A stretch of 64,000 bases of DNA from Paludibacteraceae bacterium (GTDB lineage: Bacteria; Bacteroidota; Bacteroidia; Bacteroidales; Paludibacteraceae). This document shows, one piece after another, positions 51,883-62,039 of this stretch. Position numbers and translations under genes: made by a program. The notes beneath the pieces are model-generated. The model saw only the letters and a list, made by a program, of their open reading frames with translations. It was not told the origin of the DNA and did no database searches. Location: the NCBI GenBank assembly GCA_017479885.1, contig JAFVBR010000017.1:1-64000 (forward strand), written 5' to 3'. Positions within the stretch are counted from its first letter, which is position 1. Each line of letters begins with the position of its first letter.

Positions 51883-51913
51883 TTGCACAAATCAACAAAA
51901 AGCAGTACTTTTG
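51883..51913 (+). promoter_or_regulatory. Promoter of the 943-residue secreted protein gene
   Basis: TTG 51883-51885 and TACTTTTG 51906-51913, 20-bp spacer. The ~100-nt leader carries no clear structure. Confidence 0.7.
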
Positions 51914-52016
51914 CGACCAATTTGGCAAAAGGGGATTGAGAGAGAAAAGACCGCTTCGCTGAAGACGAAAGACAAAAGAAACAAACATATAAGTCTAACA
52001 ATAAAAAATTAAACGT

Positions 52017-54848
52017 ATGAAAAAGATTACTTTTATTCTGAGTGCAGTGCTTGTATCGCTGAGCGTACTGGCAGCACCTGTAACGACGCTATCACAGAAA
52101 GAGATTAGTGCCGTTAAGAAAGTAGAGGCAAAAGCAGTGAACAACTTTCAACAAGTAGCTTTTGACCAGCAGATGTCACGCATTGACAATGTTAAACAGT
52201 TTGATGCTGTGAACCTCACCAGTTTCCAAAGCAAAGAGGTGGCACAACTTGATGTAAATGCAGTTAAGAAGATTGTACAGCAAGTTGCAGAAGACTCAGT
52301 AGTTGTAAACAAGACCAAACTTGGAGCTATAGAGGCAGGTGTTGGTGTTGCTGCATTTGGAATGCAACCTGGTGACAGTGCAGTGATAACAGGTAAATAT
52401 TACAGAGTAGAGATACTCAATGCAAATTTCCAGCCGATAGCCCTAACACGTAGTTTCTTCCCGATGGCAACTATTACACAAGTTTTTAACACTTATTTCT
52501 CTTCCTCTGCACGTTTTATCAATTTCTGCAAGACTACAAACTCTCAAACCGGTAGCACTTTTGGTCAAGTTATATCTGCATTAAGCCAGACCAACTATCT
52601 TCCTACCGGAACATATTATTTTGCTTTAGAAGGATATCCGTTAGATTCTACAGGCACTTATGTTGATACCAGTAGTGAGGATACCGATATCGCTGCTGCC
52701 GGTTTTCAATTGATACTTACAGGAGAAGAGTACGCTGTCACCGATATTAAAGTTACTACCGAAACAACAGGTGCAACAACTATTGCTTGGGAAGTTGCAA
52801 ATGAGATACCTGAAGGTGCAGTATATGAGATAAGTGTTTCTCTTGCCGACTCAGACATCGTAGATGTTGACGGCTTAACTGTAAAAACATATACTATTCC
52901 TGACTCTCTGAAACTTACAGACAACGCCACATATTATACAAGTGTGACTGTTTGGAGTCCTTATGGCTACTCACTCGGCAACAGAGGATATAAATACTTC
53001 ACCCTTGGTACTAATCCGGATGAACCTACCAACCTCGCAGCAGTACCTGATAACGAAAATATGAATGCAGCCCTTTCATGGGAGTGCACACTTGGAGCTC
53101 AAAGTTACTATATTGTCAGCATCTATGGTGAAGATGGGACAGAATACACTGTTTCAACCGGCTATTTCTATGCAACCGGGCTAAGCGCTACGACTCAACA
53201 ACTTCCCGTAGGAAAATATACTTGGACCGTGCAATCTACAAAACTGTCAGGCAATACTCTTTATGGAATCTCAGATAAGATACAGGGTCCTGTGTTTGAA
53301 ATTAAGGATGGTGTAGCTCCTGAAATCGACTCGGTATATCTTGCAAATGTTACAGACACTCTGGTTAATCTTGGCATTGTTGTAACTGACAACAACCCCT
53401 ATCTGACCCCTGCCGATCTCGTTTACAGCGTTAGCGGCGACTATACACTTGCCAATGCTTCTCTTGAGGCAGACGGAACATTGAAACTCGTAGGTCTGAC
53501 TTCGAAACTCTACAATATCAAGATTACTGCTGCCGACCCCTCAGGCAACGTAAGCGATGAGTATGAGTTTGCTTTCACTCCTATTAAAGACGAAGAGGCT
53601 CCGAAGAACCTGAAGGCTGAAATAGAGGAAGGCAATGTATTCGACAAATATGTCATCATCACCGTATCTGCAGAAGACAACATCGCTACCGCAGAACAGT
53701 TGACATACGTTCTCACCTTTGCTGACGGCTCAGTAGTTGAGATGAAGGCTCAAGAGGGATACCTCATTCTCGAAGGACTCACTCCCGAGACCGACTATAC
53801 CGTAACCGTTACTGTGAAGGACTTCGGCGGCAACGTAAGTACAGAAAGTGTTACTCTTATCTTCACCACTATCGAGTTACAGCCCATCTCACTTAACAAT
53901 GGCGTGGATGCATGGTTTGCAGTATATAGTGATGAATACAGCGAAGAAGGATGGTATAATTATAACATTGCTTTCCAAGGTACAAGTGCAAATAAATATT
54001 TGCCTTACGGAGGTTTGGACATCTATACTCCGAGGAAAGATTCATTGACAGGTGTATATAGCCAAGAACTTGGTAACCTTGAGGACAATTACTGCTATAT
54101 CAATGTAGATGGGCAACGGTTGACCGTAAATAATACTGTACTTGAGATTAAATTCATTCAGAATTACGACTATCAAGGTAACGTGTATGATTACTACAAC
54201 ATTTATTTAATTAATCTTCAATTAGAGGCATCTGATGGAAACATCTACACCTACAAAGCTTACGATTTCATGCGTTCATACGATGATGCTACATCCGATA
54301 ACATTGCTATGATGGGCTTTACAGATACCGATGCACCTGAACTTTGGGATGACGAGAGCTATGAACCAGAAGTAAATGGCACTACCGTTGAAATTATGTT
54401 CGGAGTTTATGATGGTCCCTTCTACATGGACATTATGACCTATTGGGCTTCTAACGGACAAACACAACAATATCTGCCGACTGAGATATATTCTGAGATA
54501 AGCAATCTCACCCTTGAGGTAGTTGATGCAACAGGCAACGTACTTGCAAGCCAGGCAGAAGGTTCTATTAAGAATACTCCTACCCTCGACGAGGATGGTG
54601 CTTACTACTTCACGGCAACTCTCACAGGTCTTGAGGCAAACACCGAGTACCTTGTTTACATCACTGCTGCTGACGAGGCAGGCAACGAGGCCGAGCCTAT
54701 AGAAGTTACCTTCACCACAGGCGAGCATACAGGAATCAACGATATCAATGTCAACGATGATGCCAAGAAGTTCATCCGTGACGGCCACCTCTACATCAAA
54801 CGTGGCACTGAGATTTACAACGCAACCGGTATCCGCGTAGCAAAGTAA
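52017..54848 (+). CDS. Large secreted fibronectin-like protein with a sorting-domain-like tail
   Basis: The 943-residue precursor has a signal peptide (~1-20). An N-terminal region of ~220 residues has no family I know, and is followed by several beta-sandwich units of fibronectin type III or Ig character (YSVSGDYTLANASLEADGTL; TPETDYTVTVTVKDFGGNVS; LEANTEYLVYITAADEAGNE). The C-terminus GHLYIKRGTEIYNATGIRVAK (listed in part) parallels the tail of the LRR protein at 50277. It probably reaches the surface or medium. No catalytic motif is seen. It has its own promoter and terminator. Confidence 0.68.
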   Translation: MKKITFILSAVLVSLSVLAAPVTTLSQKEISAVKKVEAKAVNNFQQVAFDQQMSRIDNVKQFDAVNLTSFQSKEVAQLDVNAVKKIVQQVAEDSVVVNKTKLGAIEAGVGVAAFGMQPGDSAVITGKYYRVEILNANFQPIALTRSFFPMATITQVFNTYFSSSARFINFCKTTNSQTGSTFGQVISALSQTNYLPTGTYYFALEGYPLDSTGTYVDTSSEDTDIAAAGFQLILTGEEYAVTDIKVTTETTGATTIAWEVANEIPEGAVYEISVSLADSDIVDVDGLTVKTYTIPDSLKLTDNATYYTSVTVWSPYGYSLGNRGYKYFTLGTNPDEPTNLAAVPDNENMNAALSWECTLGAQSYYIVSIYGEDGTEYTVSTGYFYATGLSATTQQLPVGKYTWTVQSTKLSGNTLYGISDKIQGPVFEIKDGVAPEIDSVYLANVTDTLVNLGIVVTDNNPYLTPADLVYSVSGDYTLANASLEADGTLKLVGLTSKLYNIKITAADPSGNVSDEYEFAFTPIKDEEAPKNLKAEIEEGNVFDKYVIITVSAEDNIATAEQLTYVLTFADGSVVEMKAQEGYLILEGLTPETDYTVTVTVKDFGGNVSTESVTLIFTTIELQPISLNNGVDAWFAVYSDEYSEEGWYNYNIAFQGTSANKYLPYGGLDIYTPRKDSLTGVYSQELGNLEDNYCYINVDGQRLTVNNTVLEIKFIQNYDYQGNVYDYYNIYLINLQLEASDGNIYTYKAYDFMRSYDDATSDNIAMMGFTDTDAPELWDDESYEPEVNGTTVEIMFGVYDGPFYMDIMTYWASNGQTQQYLPTEIYSEISNLTLEVVDATGNVLASQAEGSIKNTPTLDEDGAYYFTATLTGLEANTEYLVYITAADEAGNEAEPIEVTFTTGEHTGINDINVNDDAKKFIRDGHLYIKRGTEIYNATGIRVAK

Positions 54849-54872
54849 ATCATCCTACATAAACAACTCATT

Positions 54873-54901
54873 CAGGAGGCACATAAATAATGTGCCTCCT
54901 G
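54873..54901 (+). terminator. Terminator after the 943-residue protein gene
   Basis: Perfect 12-bp arms (CAGGAGGCACAT, 54873-54884; ATGTGCCTCCTG, 54890-54901), loop AAATA, followed by TTGTATTTT. Confidence 0.9.
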
Positions 54902-54916
54902 TTGTATTTTGATACT

Positions 54917-54960
54917 ACGGTGATATCACGGTGATACTACGGTGAGATTACGGTGATGCT
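54917..54960. repeat. Four 11-bp tandem repeats (ACGGTGA units)
   Basis: ACGGTGA starts at 54917, 54928, 54939 and 54950, exactly 11 bp apart, about one DNA helical turn. This would place any bound protein on one face of the helix. Confidence 0.85.
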
Positions 54961-54974
54961 TCATACATATTATT

Positions 54975-54989
54975 CACCACTTTCCACCA
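54975..54989 (-). promoter_or_regulatory. MraZ-box-like pair, minus strand
   Basis: On the minus strand TGGTG-GAAAG-TGGTG: two TGGNG boxes with a 5-nt spacer, the geometry of MraZ operators (TGGGN repeats). Confidence 0.5.
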
Positions 54990-55087
54990 CTCATGTTAAT
55001 AAATATATATATTCATTGATAAACAGAACGTTATATCAAGATACAGATGTTAATAACTTGTTTATTTCCTTGTTGAAAAATATTTTG

Positions 55088-55102
55088 TGGTGAAAAGTGG
55101 GG
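55088..55102 (+). promoter_or_regulatory. MraZ-box-like pair, plus strand
   Basis: TGGTG-AAAAG-TGGGG, same spacing as the minus-strand pair ~100 bp upstream. It lies 18 bp before the -7 element, where a repressor would block the promoter. Confidence 0.55.
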
Positions 55103-55120
55103 AATATCAGATATTTTTTA

Positions 55121-55128
55121 TACCTTTG
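55121..55128 (+). promoter_or_regulatory. mraZ (dcw cluster) -7 element
   Basis: TACCTTTG, 61 bp before the mraZ ATG. The MraZ-like box pair occupies the position expected of the -33 region. Confidence 0.6.
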
Positions 55129-55139
55129 CAGCGGAATTT

Positions 55140-55190
55140 GATAATGCATAATTCATAATGCATAGTTCACAATTCATAATGCATAATTGA
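55140..55190. repeat. ATAATGCATAATTC repeats in the mraZ leader
   Basis: Three overlapping copies of an ATGCAT-centred motif fill the 5' leader. They can fold on themselves and may affect translation. Confidence 0.6.
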
Positions 55191-55651
55191 TGATGTCCAC
55201 ATTCATTGGCAACATAGAAGCAAAGCTCGACGAGAAAGGACGCATGTTCATTCCCGCCGTTTACAGGAAGATACTTGCTACAGAAGAGAGTCAGCGCATA
55301 GTCATGCGTCGTGACACTGAGAACGAATGTTTAGTGATTTATCCTGAGCGTGTGTGGAACAAGCGCGTGGAACAACTAAGTGAACAACTCGACGAGTGGA
55401 ATCCTGACGACCAGATGCTGATGATGCAGTTTGTAGCGGATGCAGAATACTTAGAGCCCGACTCGCAAGGCAGGATACTCCTGCAAAAACGCAATCTGCA
55501 ACAGATAGGTGCAACAGGCGATTTGCTTATTGTGGGAATGATGAACCGCTTTGCTGTCTGGGACAAGCAGACTTTCCTCAACAAACGAATGGACCAAAGA
55601 GAGTTTGCCAAACTGCTCAGACAAAAGATGACAAAGAAAACTGGTGAATGA
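55190..55651 (+). CDS. mraZ: Transcriptional regulator MraZ
   Basis: The 153-residue protein has two AbrB/SpoVT-like swapped-hairpin domains, each with the DxxGRxxxP/L signature (LDEKGRMFIPAVYR; PDSQGRILLQKR). It binds TGGGN repeats upstream of its own gene and represses the dcw cluster. Candidate boxes are at 54975-54989 and 55088-55102. Three adjacent start choices exist (TTG 55187, ATG 55190, ATG 55193). It is the first gene of the division and cell-wall cluster. Confidence 0.93.
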   Translation: MMSTFIGNIEAKLDEKGRMFIPAVYRKILATEESQRIVMRRDTENECLVIYPERVWNKRVEQLSEQLDEWNPDDQMLMMQFVADAEYLEPDSQGRILLQKRNLQQIGATGDLLIVGMMNRFAVWDKQTFLNKRMDQREFAKLLRQKMTKKTGE

Positions 55652-55800
55652 CAAACCAATCCTCTAAAATCCGCCTCATTATTATATACAACTTTCCATT
55701 AAACCAAAAGCCCTAAGCCATTAAACCTAACAAAACTTTGACGCAAGTAGAGACTGAATTATTCAGTCTCTGCAAGAAGACCTCAAAAAAGTTCTTTCCT

Positions 55801-56739
55801 ATGCCGGACAACATCTATCATATTCCCGCATTGCTAAGCGAGACCATCAACGGTCTGGCTCTCAAGAGTGACGGCGTATATGTAGATGTTACGTTCGGCG
55901 GAGGAGGTCACTCAGGAGCAATACTGAGTCAGCTCGGTCCTAACGGCCGACTGCTCAGTTTTGATCAAGACTTTGAAGCATACGAGAATGCTATAACTGG
56001 CGGAAGAATAGACGTGAATGACAATCGATGGGAGTTTGTACATGGCAACTTCCGCTATCTCAAGAACTTTCTCCGTTATTACAATGCAATACCCGCCGAT
56101 GGCATACTGGCTGATCTTGGTGTCAGCTTTCATCATTTCGACACATCAGAACGAGGCTTTTCGTTCCGCTTTGCAGGTCCGCTGGATATGCGTATGAACA
56201 GACAGGCGGAAAAGACTGCTGCCAAAGTGGTAAACGAATACTCGGAAGAACAACTGGCAAACATCTTCTTTCTGTTCGGAGAAATGAAGAATGCCAGGCA
56301 GATAGCAAAAGCAATATGCAAATCAAGAGAGAGAAACCCGATAGAAAGAACCGAACAACTGACTGAACTGCTGACTCCTTTCTGCGGACGCGACAAAGAG
56401 AAGAAAGACCTTGCACGTGTGTTTCAGGCATTGCGGATTGAAGTAAACGATGAGATGTCCGCACTCAGAGAGATGCTGCAGCAAGCTCTCGAAGTGCTCA
56501 GTCCCGGAGGAAGAATAGCCATACTGACCTACCACAGCCTTGAAGACAGAATTGTGAAAAACTTCTTGCGTACAGGCAACATCGAAGGCCGTCTGCAGAA
56601 GGATTTCTACGGTAATCCGCTTACACCGTTCACTCTCGTCAACAACAAGGTTATAACAGCAGGCGAGGAAGAAGTCGGGAAAAATCCGAGGGCAAGAAGT
56701 GCCAAACTGAGAATAGCGGAAAAGACCGGCAGCCTATAA
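55801..56739 (+). CDS. rsmH: 16S rRNA (cytosine1402-N4) methyltransferase RsmH
   Basis: The 312-residue methyltransferase modifies C1402 in the ribosomal P site. The SAM motif VDVTFGGGGHSGAIL starts near residue 28, and the RsmH-specific LADLGVSFHHFD, RGFSFRFAGPLDMRM and ILTYHSLEDRIVK blocks follow. I start at ATG 55801 (MPDNIYHIPAL), since a TTG 21 codons earlier would add a leader unlike the family. It is second in the dcw cluster, 149 bp after mraZ. Confidence 0.93.
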   Translation: MPDNIYHIPALLSETINGLALKSDGVYVDVTFGGGGHSGAILSQLGPNGRLLSFDQDFEAYENAITGGRIDVNDNRWEFVHGNFRYLKNFLRYYNAIPADGILADLGVSFHHFDTSERGFSFRFAGPLDMRMNRQAEKTAAKVVNEYSEEQLANIFFLFGEMKNARQIAKAICKSRERNPIERTEQLTELLTPFCGRDKEKKDLARVFQALRIEVNDEMSALREMLQQALEVLSPGGRIAILTYHSLEDRIVKNFLRTGNIEGRLQKDFYGNPLTPFTLVNNKVITAGEEEVGKNPRARSAKLRIAEKTGSL

Positions 56740-56764
56740 TGCAACAATTCATGATAACAACCTG

Positions 56765-57091
56765 ATGAACGGAAAAGAGCACATCAGAATCAGTCTGAAG
56801 GAAATCCTTTCGGGTAGCATCTTCACCCGGGGATTCTTCCGCAAGCAGTACAAACTGCTTGCCCTGATTGCCGCACTCACTTTCATATATATTTACAGCG
56901 GATTTCAGAGCCAGAGCCAGCAAAGAAGAATCAAAGTGCTCAATGAGGAAATAAAAGAAGCAAGATATGAGATGCTTGAGCTCTCATCGGAATACACACA
57001 AATGACACGCCCTTCCGCCATCAACCGGCAACTGCGCGAAAAAGGAAGCAGGGTGCACGAGTCAGTCACCCCGCCTACTCTCATAAAATGA
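56765..57091 (+). CDS. ftsL: FtsL-like cell division protein
   Basis: The 108-residue bitopic protein has a short cytoplasmic N-terminus, one membrane helix (~30-47, LLALIAALTFIYIYSGF) and a periplasmic coiled coil (~50-80). The sequence is weakly conserved, but size, topology and place between rsmH and the PBP gene identify it. It should join FtsB/FtsQ and activate FtsWI in septal wall synthesis. Confidence 0.8.
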   Translation: MNGKEHIRISLKEILSGSIFTRGFFRKQYKLLALIAALTFIYIYSGFQSQSQQRRIKVLNEEIKEARYEMLELSSEYTQMTRPSAINRQLREKGSRVHESVTPPTLIK

Positions 57092-57159
57092 GTCCGTAAG
57101 AAAGCTGACCGGTTCAGTAACAGAACCGCAATATTTACGAACCTAAACTTAACAGCCCT

Positions 57160-59262
57160 ATGAACGACAACCAGAAAAAAGCAGTCATCAGGTTTGCTGC
57201 AGTATTCTTACTTATAGCAGCCGGTTTTGTGGCAGTCCTCGTCAAGATTGCCATCACCCAGACTGTGGAGAGAGACGACCTGATGAAGATAGCAGCCCGC
57301 CAGAAGAGCAAGGACTATGCTATCGAACCCAACCGGGGAAACATCTATGACTGTACAGGCAGACTTCTTGCCGGCAGTGCGCCTTCATACAGAATTTATA
57401 TGGACACGCGCGTGCAGGCACTGCACGAGAACAAAGGCAAACTTTTCAACACCTATATCGACAGCGTCAGCACTGCACTTTCCGAGTTCTTCGCCGACCG
57501 CACGGCACAGGAATACAAGCGCTACCTCCAGCAAGGCTACAACACCGGCAATGGCAGACTTCGTCTGTATCCGAAACAACTTACCTACAGCGAAATGAAG
57601 GCTGTGCAGCAAATGCCGCTCTTTAACAAAGGGAAACTGAAAAGCGGACTCATTATCGAATCCAACTACCAACGGATAAAACCTTTCGGCAGTCTTGCGT
57701 CAAGAAGCATAGGCAATATCTTCGGTAACAACGGCAAAGGCATCTCAGGTTTGGAGATGGCATACGATGAAGTGCTTCGCGGCAAAGAAGGAGAGATGGG
57801 CACCCACACTGTGGAAGGATACACCATCTCACAAGTCAACCGTGAGGCTGTGGACGGAATGGACATAGTGACCACTCTCGATGCTAACCTGCAAGATATA
57901 GTGGAGAGCAATCTCAGAAGCACTCTTGCAAGCCTTGATGCCGACTGGGGCTGCTGCATACTCATGGAGACTCACACCGGCGAAGTGAAGGCAATAAGCA
58001 ACTTGGGGAAACATGATGACGTGTATGTAGAAGACAAGAACTATGCAGTGACCAAAGTGGAACCGGGTTCCACATTCAAGACCTATGCACTTATGGCGGC
58101 GCTTGACGATGGCAAAACAAGTCTTGACGACACACTCAGCACCAACAACGGCCATTGGGTATATACCGACCCCAAACGTCCTATCTCAGATGCTCACCGC
58201 TACAATCATCCCATCACAGTCAAACAGGCACTCGCCGCATCAAGCAACGTGGCGTTGGCTAAGATTGTCACACATGCTTACGAGAAAAAAGCTGAGAAGT
58301 TCGTCAGCAAACTCGACAAGATGGGAGTGCGCGACAGCATACCGTTCGACATCCCCGGCACCAATCTGCCATATATAGAAGTGCCTAAAGACGGGGAGAC
58401 CCTCGCACGTATGGCTTTCGGATACTACGTAGAACTCCCGCCTGTCTATTCCCTGATGTTCTATAATGCGATAGCCAACAACGGCAAGATGATACGTCCG
58501 TTCATGGTAAAGGAGATACAGCAGAATGGTGAAACAGTAAAGCGATTCAGTACTTCTACCATTGCCTCCTCTGTATGTAAATCCTCTACTCTCAGAGACA
58601 TACGGAGCTGCCTCGAGGCTGTCGTCTGGGACAACGATTACGGCACGGCATCCATAAGTCCGTGGGGACAAAAGAAAGCACAAAGCGATATCGTGCATAT
58701 CGCCGGCAAAACAGGTACTGCACGAATACTTGAGAACGGCAAATACTCAAGCCGATACCACCGCATCGCCTTTTGCGGGTATTTTCCTATGGAAGACCCC
58801 AAATACACCTGCATCTGCGTGATACATAAACCACGCAATCCTTATGATGCGGGAATGAACTGCGGAGGAACAGTTCGGCGCATAGCGGAAAAAACCATGG
58901 CTTACAGCGGGTCCGTACATGTCAGCAATAAATATGTTAGCAAAGACTCGCTTCTGCTGCCGCCCGTCAAGAGAGGAGTGCAAAAGGAGATACGCAAGGC
59001 TGGCGACGGAACCAATATTGACATCAAACGTACAGACTCGCAGTGGATACGCGTCAATGAGAACTACGAAGCAGAGCCGCTGCATGTGACTTCCGACATT
59101 GTGCCCAATGTTACGGGAATGGGCGCAAGAGATGCCGTTTATGCTATTGAACAGACAGGTATGCTGGTCACAATCCGCGGAAAAGGCAAAGTGGCAAGTC
59201 AGAGCATTGCCCCCGGCACCAAGGCACAGAAAGGCGGCAAGGTGGAGTTGGAACTCAGATAG
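57160..59262 (+). CDS. ftsI: Septal penicillin-binding protein FtsI (PBP3) with C-terminal PASTA domain
   Basis: The 700-residue class B PBP has one membrane helix (~8-30), a dimerisation domain beginning [10 protein letters not shown], and a transpeptidase domain with SxxK at Ser304-Lys307, SxN at Ser361-Asn363 and KTG at 517-519. A PASTA domain follows (~635-700, [20 protein letters not shown]). It cross-links septal peptidoglycan. PASTA on FtsI is usual in Bacteroidetes and Firmicutes but absent in E. coli. It works with FtsW, whose gene begins at 63422. Confidence 0.93.
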   Translation: MNDNQKKAVIRFAAVFLLIAAGFVAVLVKIAITQTVERDDLMKIAARQKSKDYAIEPNRGNIYDCTGRLLAGSAPSYRIYMDTRVQALHENKGKLFNTYIDSVSTALSEFFADRTAQEYKRYLQQGYNTGNGRLRLYPKQLTYSEMKAVQQMPLFNKGKLKSGLIIESNYQRIKPFGSLASRSIGNIFGNNGKGISGLEMAYDEVLRGKEGEMGTHTVEGYTISQVNREAVDGMDIVTTLDANLQDIVESNLRSTLASLDADWGCCILMETHTGEVKAISNLGKHDDVYVEDKNYAVTKVEPGSTFKTYALMAALDDGKTSLDDTLSTNNGHWVYTDPKRPISDAHRYNHPITVKQALAASSNVALAKIVTHAYEKKAEKFVSKLDKMGVRDSIPFDIPGTNLPYIEVPKDGETLARMAFGYYVELPPVYSLMFYNAIANNGKMIRPFMVKEIQQNGETVKRFSTSTIASSVCKSSTLRDIRSCLEAVVWDNDYGTASISPWGQKKAQSDIVHIAGKTGTARILENGKYSSRYHRIAFCGYFPMEDPKYTCICVIHKPRNPYDAGMNCGGTVRRIAEKTMAYSGSVHVSNKYVSKDSLLLPPVKRGVQKEIRKAGDGTNIDIKRTDSQWIRVNENYEAEPLHVTSDIVPNVTGMGARDAVYAIEQTGMLVTIRGKGKVASQSIAPGTKAQKGGKVELELR

Positions 59263-59305
59263 TTTGTTTTTTTATAATCTTGAATTTATAGTTGACATTA
59301 TATAT

Positions 59306-60748
59306 ATGAAACTTTCAGAACTAACCAAAGGGCTCAGTATTCTGCAGACCGTAGGACCGGCAGACGTGGAAATAACAGGCATAGAGTTCGACTCCAGAAA
59401 AGTCGGGAAAGGAAGTCTGTTTGTGGCAACTCCGGGCACAACTGTTGACGGACACAGTTTTATTCAGCAGTGCATCGAAGCAGGTGCGTCTGCTATCGTT
59501 TGCGAACATCTGCCCGAGAACACTTGCGGAGCCACATTCATCGTTGTGGAGAACTCGCACAAAGCGTTGGGACAGATGGCTTCTGTCTTCTATGGAGAGC
59601 CCTCCGGACACCTGACCCTCGTCGGCGTTACCGGCACAAACGGCAAGACCACTATCGCCACCCTCCTCTACAAACTTACAAGAGCACTCGGACACAAAGT
59701 AGGGTTGCTCTCTACTGTCTGCAATTATATTGAAGACGAGGCTGTACCATCCACTCACACTACACCCGATGCCTTGGCATTGAACTCACTACTGAGCAGA
59801 ATGGTGAGCTCAGGATGCGAGTACTGCTTCATGGAGGTATCATCACACTCTATTGCACAGGAGCGCATAGCTGGTCTCGACTTCGACGGAGGAATCTTCA
59901 CCAACCTCACACGTGACCATATCGATTTCCACAAGACCTTCGACAACTACCGCGACACAAAAAAACGGTTCTTCGACAACCTGAAGAAACAGGCTTTTGC
60001 AGTAACCAACAAAGACGACAAAAACGGACTTGTGATGACACAGAACACCAAAGCACAGGTCCGCACCTACTCTACCCGCACCGTTGCAGACTATAAAGCA
60101 CAGATTCTTGAGGAAGGATTTGAAGGCATGTTGCTCAATGTTAACGGTCAGGAAGTGTTTGTGCCGCTCGTGGGCAGGTTCAACGTAAGCAATCTGCTCG
60201 CCATATACGGTAGCGCATTGTGCCTTGGTTTCGACAAAGATGAAGTATTGCGGGTGCTGAGCACGCTTACTGCCGTAAACGGCAGATTCGAGGCAATACG
60301 TTCACCCAAGGGTTGGACTGCCATTGTGGACTATGCACATACACCTGACGCAGTGGAAAACGTCATTAACACTATCAACGAAATCAGACGCCAAGGTTCA
60401 CGCCTGATAACAGTAGTCGGATGTGGCGGCAACCGTGACAAAGGCAAACGGCCGATGATGGCGCAACTTGCCAAGCGTGGCAGCAACCAGCTTATACTTA
60501 CAAGCGACAACCCGCGCGATGAAGAACCGCAGGATATACTCAGCGATATGCTGGCAGGTCTAACGGAAGAAGAGAAGCAGCAGACACTCGTCATCGAGGA
60601 CAGGCGTCAGGCTATACGTACCGCATGCACACTTGCTCAAGCGGGCGACGTGGTTCTGGTAGCCGGCAAAGGACACGAAGACTACCAGATTATTAAGGGT
60701 GTCAAGCACCATTTCGACGACCACGAAGAGATAAGAAATATGATTTGA
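59306..60748 (+). CDS. murE: UDP-MurNAc-tripeptide synthetase MurE
   Basis: The 480-residue ligase adds the third peptide residue to UDP-MurNAc-L-Ala-D-Glu. The ATP loop is GTNGKTT (residues 110-116) and the amino-acid selectivity motif DNPR (401-404) indicates meso-diaminopimelate, the Gram-negative type. I start at ATG 59306 ([10 protein letters not shown]) rather than in the upstream frame that overlaps ftsI. Cytoplasmic. Confidence 0.94.
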   Translation: MKLSELTKGLSILQTVGPADVEITGIEFDSRKVGKGSLFVATPGTTVDGHSFIQQCIEAGASAIVCEHLPENTCGATFIVVENSHKALGQMASVFYGEPSGHLTLVGVTGTNGKTTIATLLYKLTRALGHKVGLLSTVCNYIEDEAVPSTHTTPDALALNSLLSRMVSSGCEYCFMEVSSHSIAQERIAGLDFDGGIFTNLTRDHIDFHKTFDNYRDTKKRFFDNLKKQAFAVTNKDDKNGLVMTQNTKAQVRTYSTRTVADYKAQILEEGFEGMLLNVNGQEVFVPLVGRFNVSNLLAIYGSALCLGFDKDEVLRVLSTLTAVNGRFEAIRSPKGWTAIVDYAHTPDAVENVINTINEIRRQGSRLITVVGCGGNRDKGKRPMMAQLAKRGSNQLILTSDNPRDEEPQDILSDMLAGLTEEEKQQTLVIEDRRQAIRTACTLAQAGDVVLVAGKGHEDYQIIKGVKHHFDDHEEIRNMI

Positions 60749-60766
60749 ACAAACTAATCTGTACCT

Positions 60767-62038
60767 ATGTTATACCATCTATTCAATTACTTGCAAAGCA
60801 CTATGCATATCCCCGGAGCGGGACTATGGCAATACATCAGTTTCAGAGCCATACTGGCAGGCGTGGTCGCATTGCTCATGAGTATGTGGTTCGGCAAATA
60901 TTTCATTGCACTGCTCAAGCGCAAACACATTTCCGAAACACAGCGTGACGAAAAAACCGACCCGTTCAACACCAAGAAAACAGGTGTACCCACCATGGGA
61001 GGCATTGTTATCATCGTTGCCATACTCACAGCCGTACTGCTGTTCGGCAGACTCACCAACATCTATATCCTGCTCATGCTGGCCACCACTCTCATTCTCG
61101 GGCTCTTGGGTTTCCTTGACGACTACATCAAGACCTTCCGCAAGAATAAAGACGGACTGAACGGCTGGTTCAAAATAGCAGGTCAGGTGGCATTAGGGCT
61201 TATCGTCGGTCTCACACTCCGCTATTCTCCGCAGGCTGTGATGAACGAGAACGTGGAGGTAAAGGTGGAGAACAACACAGAGGTTGTGTACAAGACACCC
61301 GATGTTAAGTCAACACGCACCACTATACCTTTCGTCAAGAACCACAACGCCAATTATGCCGACATGTTCAGTTTCCTCGGTGACACTTGGAAATACAAGG
61401 CAGGATGGATTTTCTTCGTGCTGCTCATAGTCTTTGTGGTGGCAGCCGTCAGCAATGGTGCCAATCTTAACGACGGTATGGACGGGATGTGCGCCGGTAA
61501 CTCCGCTATAATTGGTGTAGGCCTGCTTGTGCTTGCCTACGTAAGCGGCTCTACGGTATGGGCGGACTATTTCGATGTAATGTACATTCCCGGGAGCGAA
61601 GAACTGGTAGTCTTCCTCGGCGCATTTGTTGGTGCTCTGATAGGTTTCTTGTGGTATAATGCCTACCCCGCACAAATCTTCATGGGTGATACCGGCAGTC
61701 TGACTATAGGCGGCATAATAGCCGTATGTGCCTGCATCATACACAAAGAACTGCTCATACCCATTCTTTGCGGAGTATTCCTCATGGAAAGTGTCAGCGT
61801 AATAGTGCAGACACAGGTGTTCAGGTTCACCAAGAAGAAAGGCACACCGGTGCGTGTCTGGAAGCGTACCCCTATACACGACCATTTCCGCACAGCACTC
61901 ACTCAGGTTGACCCCAACAGCAAAGTATGGTTCCGCGGCAGCAGCGAACTTCACCATGAGAACAAAATCACACTGCGTTTCTGGCTGGTGACAATACTGC
62001 TGGCTGCATTCACAATATTGACTCTCAAAATCAGATAA
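60767..62038 (+). CDS. mraY: Phospho-MurNAc-pentapeptide translocase MraY
   Basis: The 423-residue membrane enzyme makes lipid I by joining phospho-MurNAc-pentapeptide to undecaprenyl phosphate. About ten helices are predicted, with the family blocks DEKTDPFNTKKTGVPTMGG, LGFLDDYIKTFRKN and NLNDGMDGMCAG carrying the catalytic Asp residues (Asp-Asp in DDY and Asp in NDGMDG). A larger loop between helices 4 and 5 (NENVEVKVENNTEVV) is typical of Bacteroidetes. It follows murE after 18 bp. Confidence 0.95.
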   Translation: MLYHLFNYLQSTMHIPGAGLWQYISFRAILAGVVALLMSMWFGKYFIALLKRKHISETQRDEKTDPFNTKKTGVPTMGGIVIIVAILTAVLLFGRLTNIYILLMLATTLILGLLGFLDDYIKTFRKNKDGLNGWFKIAGQVALGLIVGLTLRYSPQAVMNENVEVKVENNTEVVYKTPDVKSTRTTIPFVKNHNANYADMFSFLGDTWKYKAGWIFFVLLIVFVVAAVSNGANLNDGMDGMCAGNSAIIGVGLLVLAYVSGSTVWADYFDVMYIPGSEELVVFLGAFVGALIGFLWYNAYPAQIFMGDTGSLTIGGIIAVCACIIHKELLIPILCGVFLMESVSVIVQTQVFRFTKKKGTPVRVWKRTPIHDHFRTALTQVDPNSKVWFRGSSELHHENKITLRFWLVTILLAAFTILTLKIR

Positions 62039-62039
62039 T

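Larger units (their letters stand above)
54849..55189. other. 341-bp regulatory region before mraZ
   Basis: It holds a terminator, four 11-bp tandem repeats, two mirrored pairs of MraZ-like boxes, the mraZ promoter and an ATGCAT-rich repeat. No gene is present. Confidence 0.7.
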
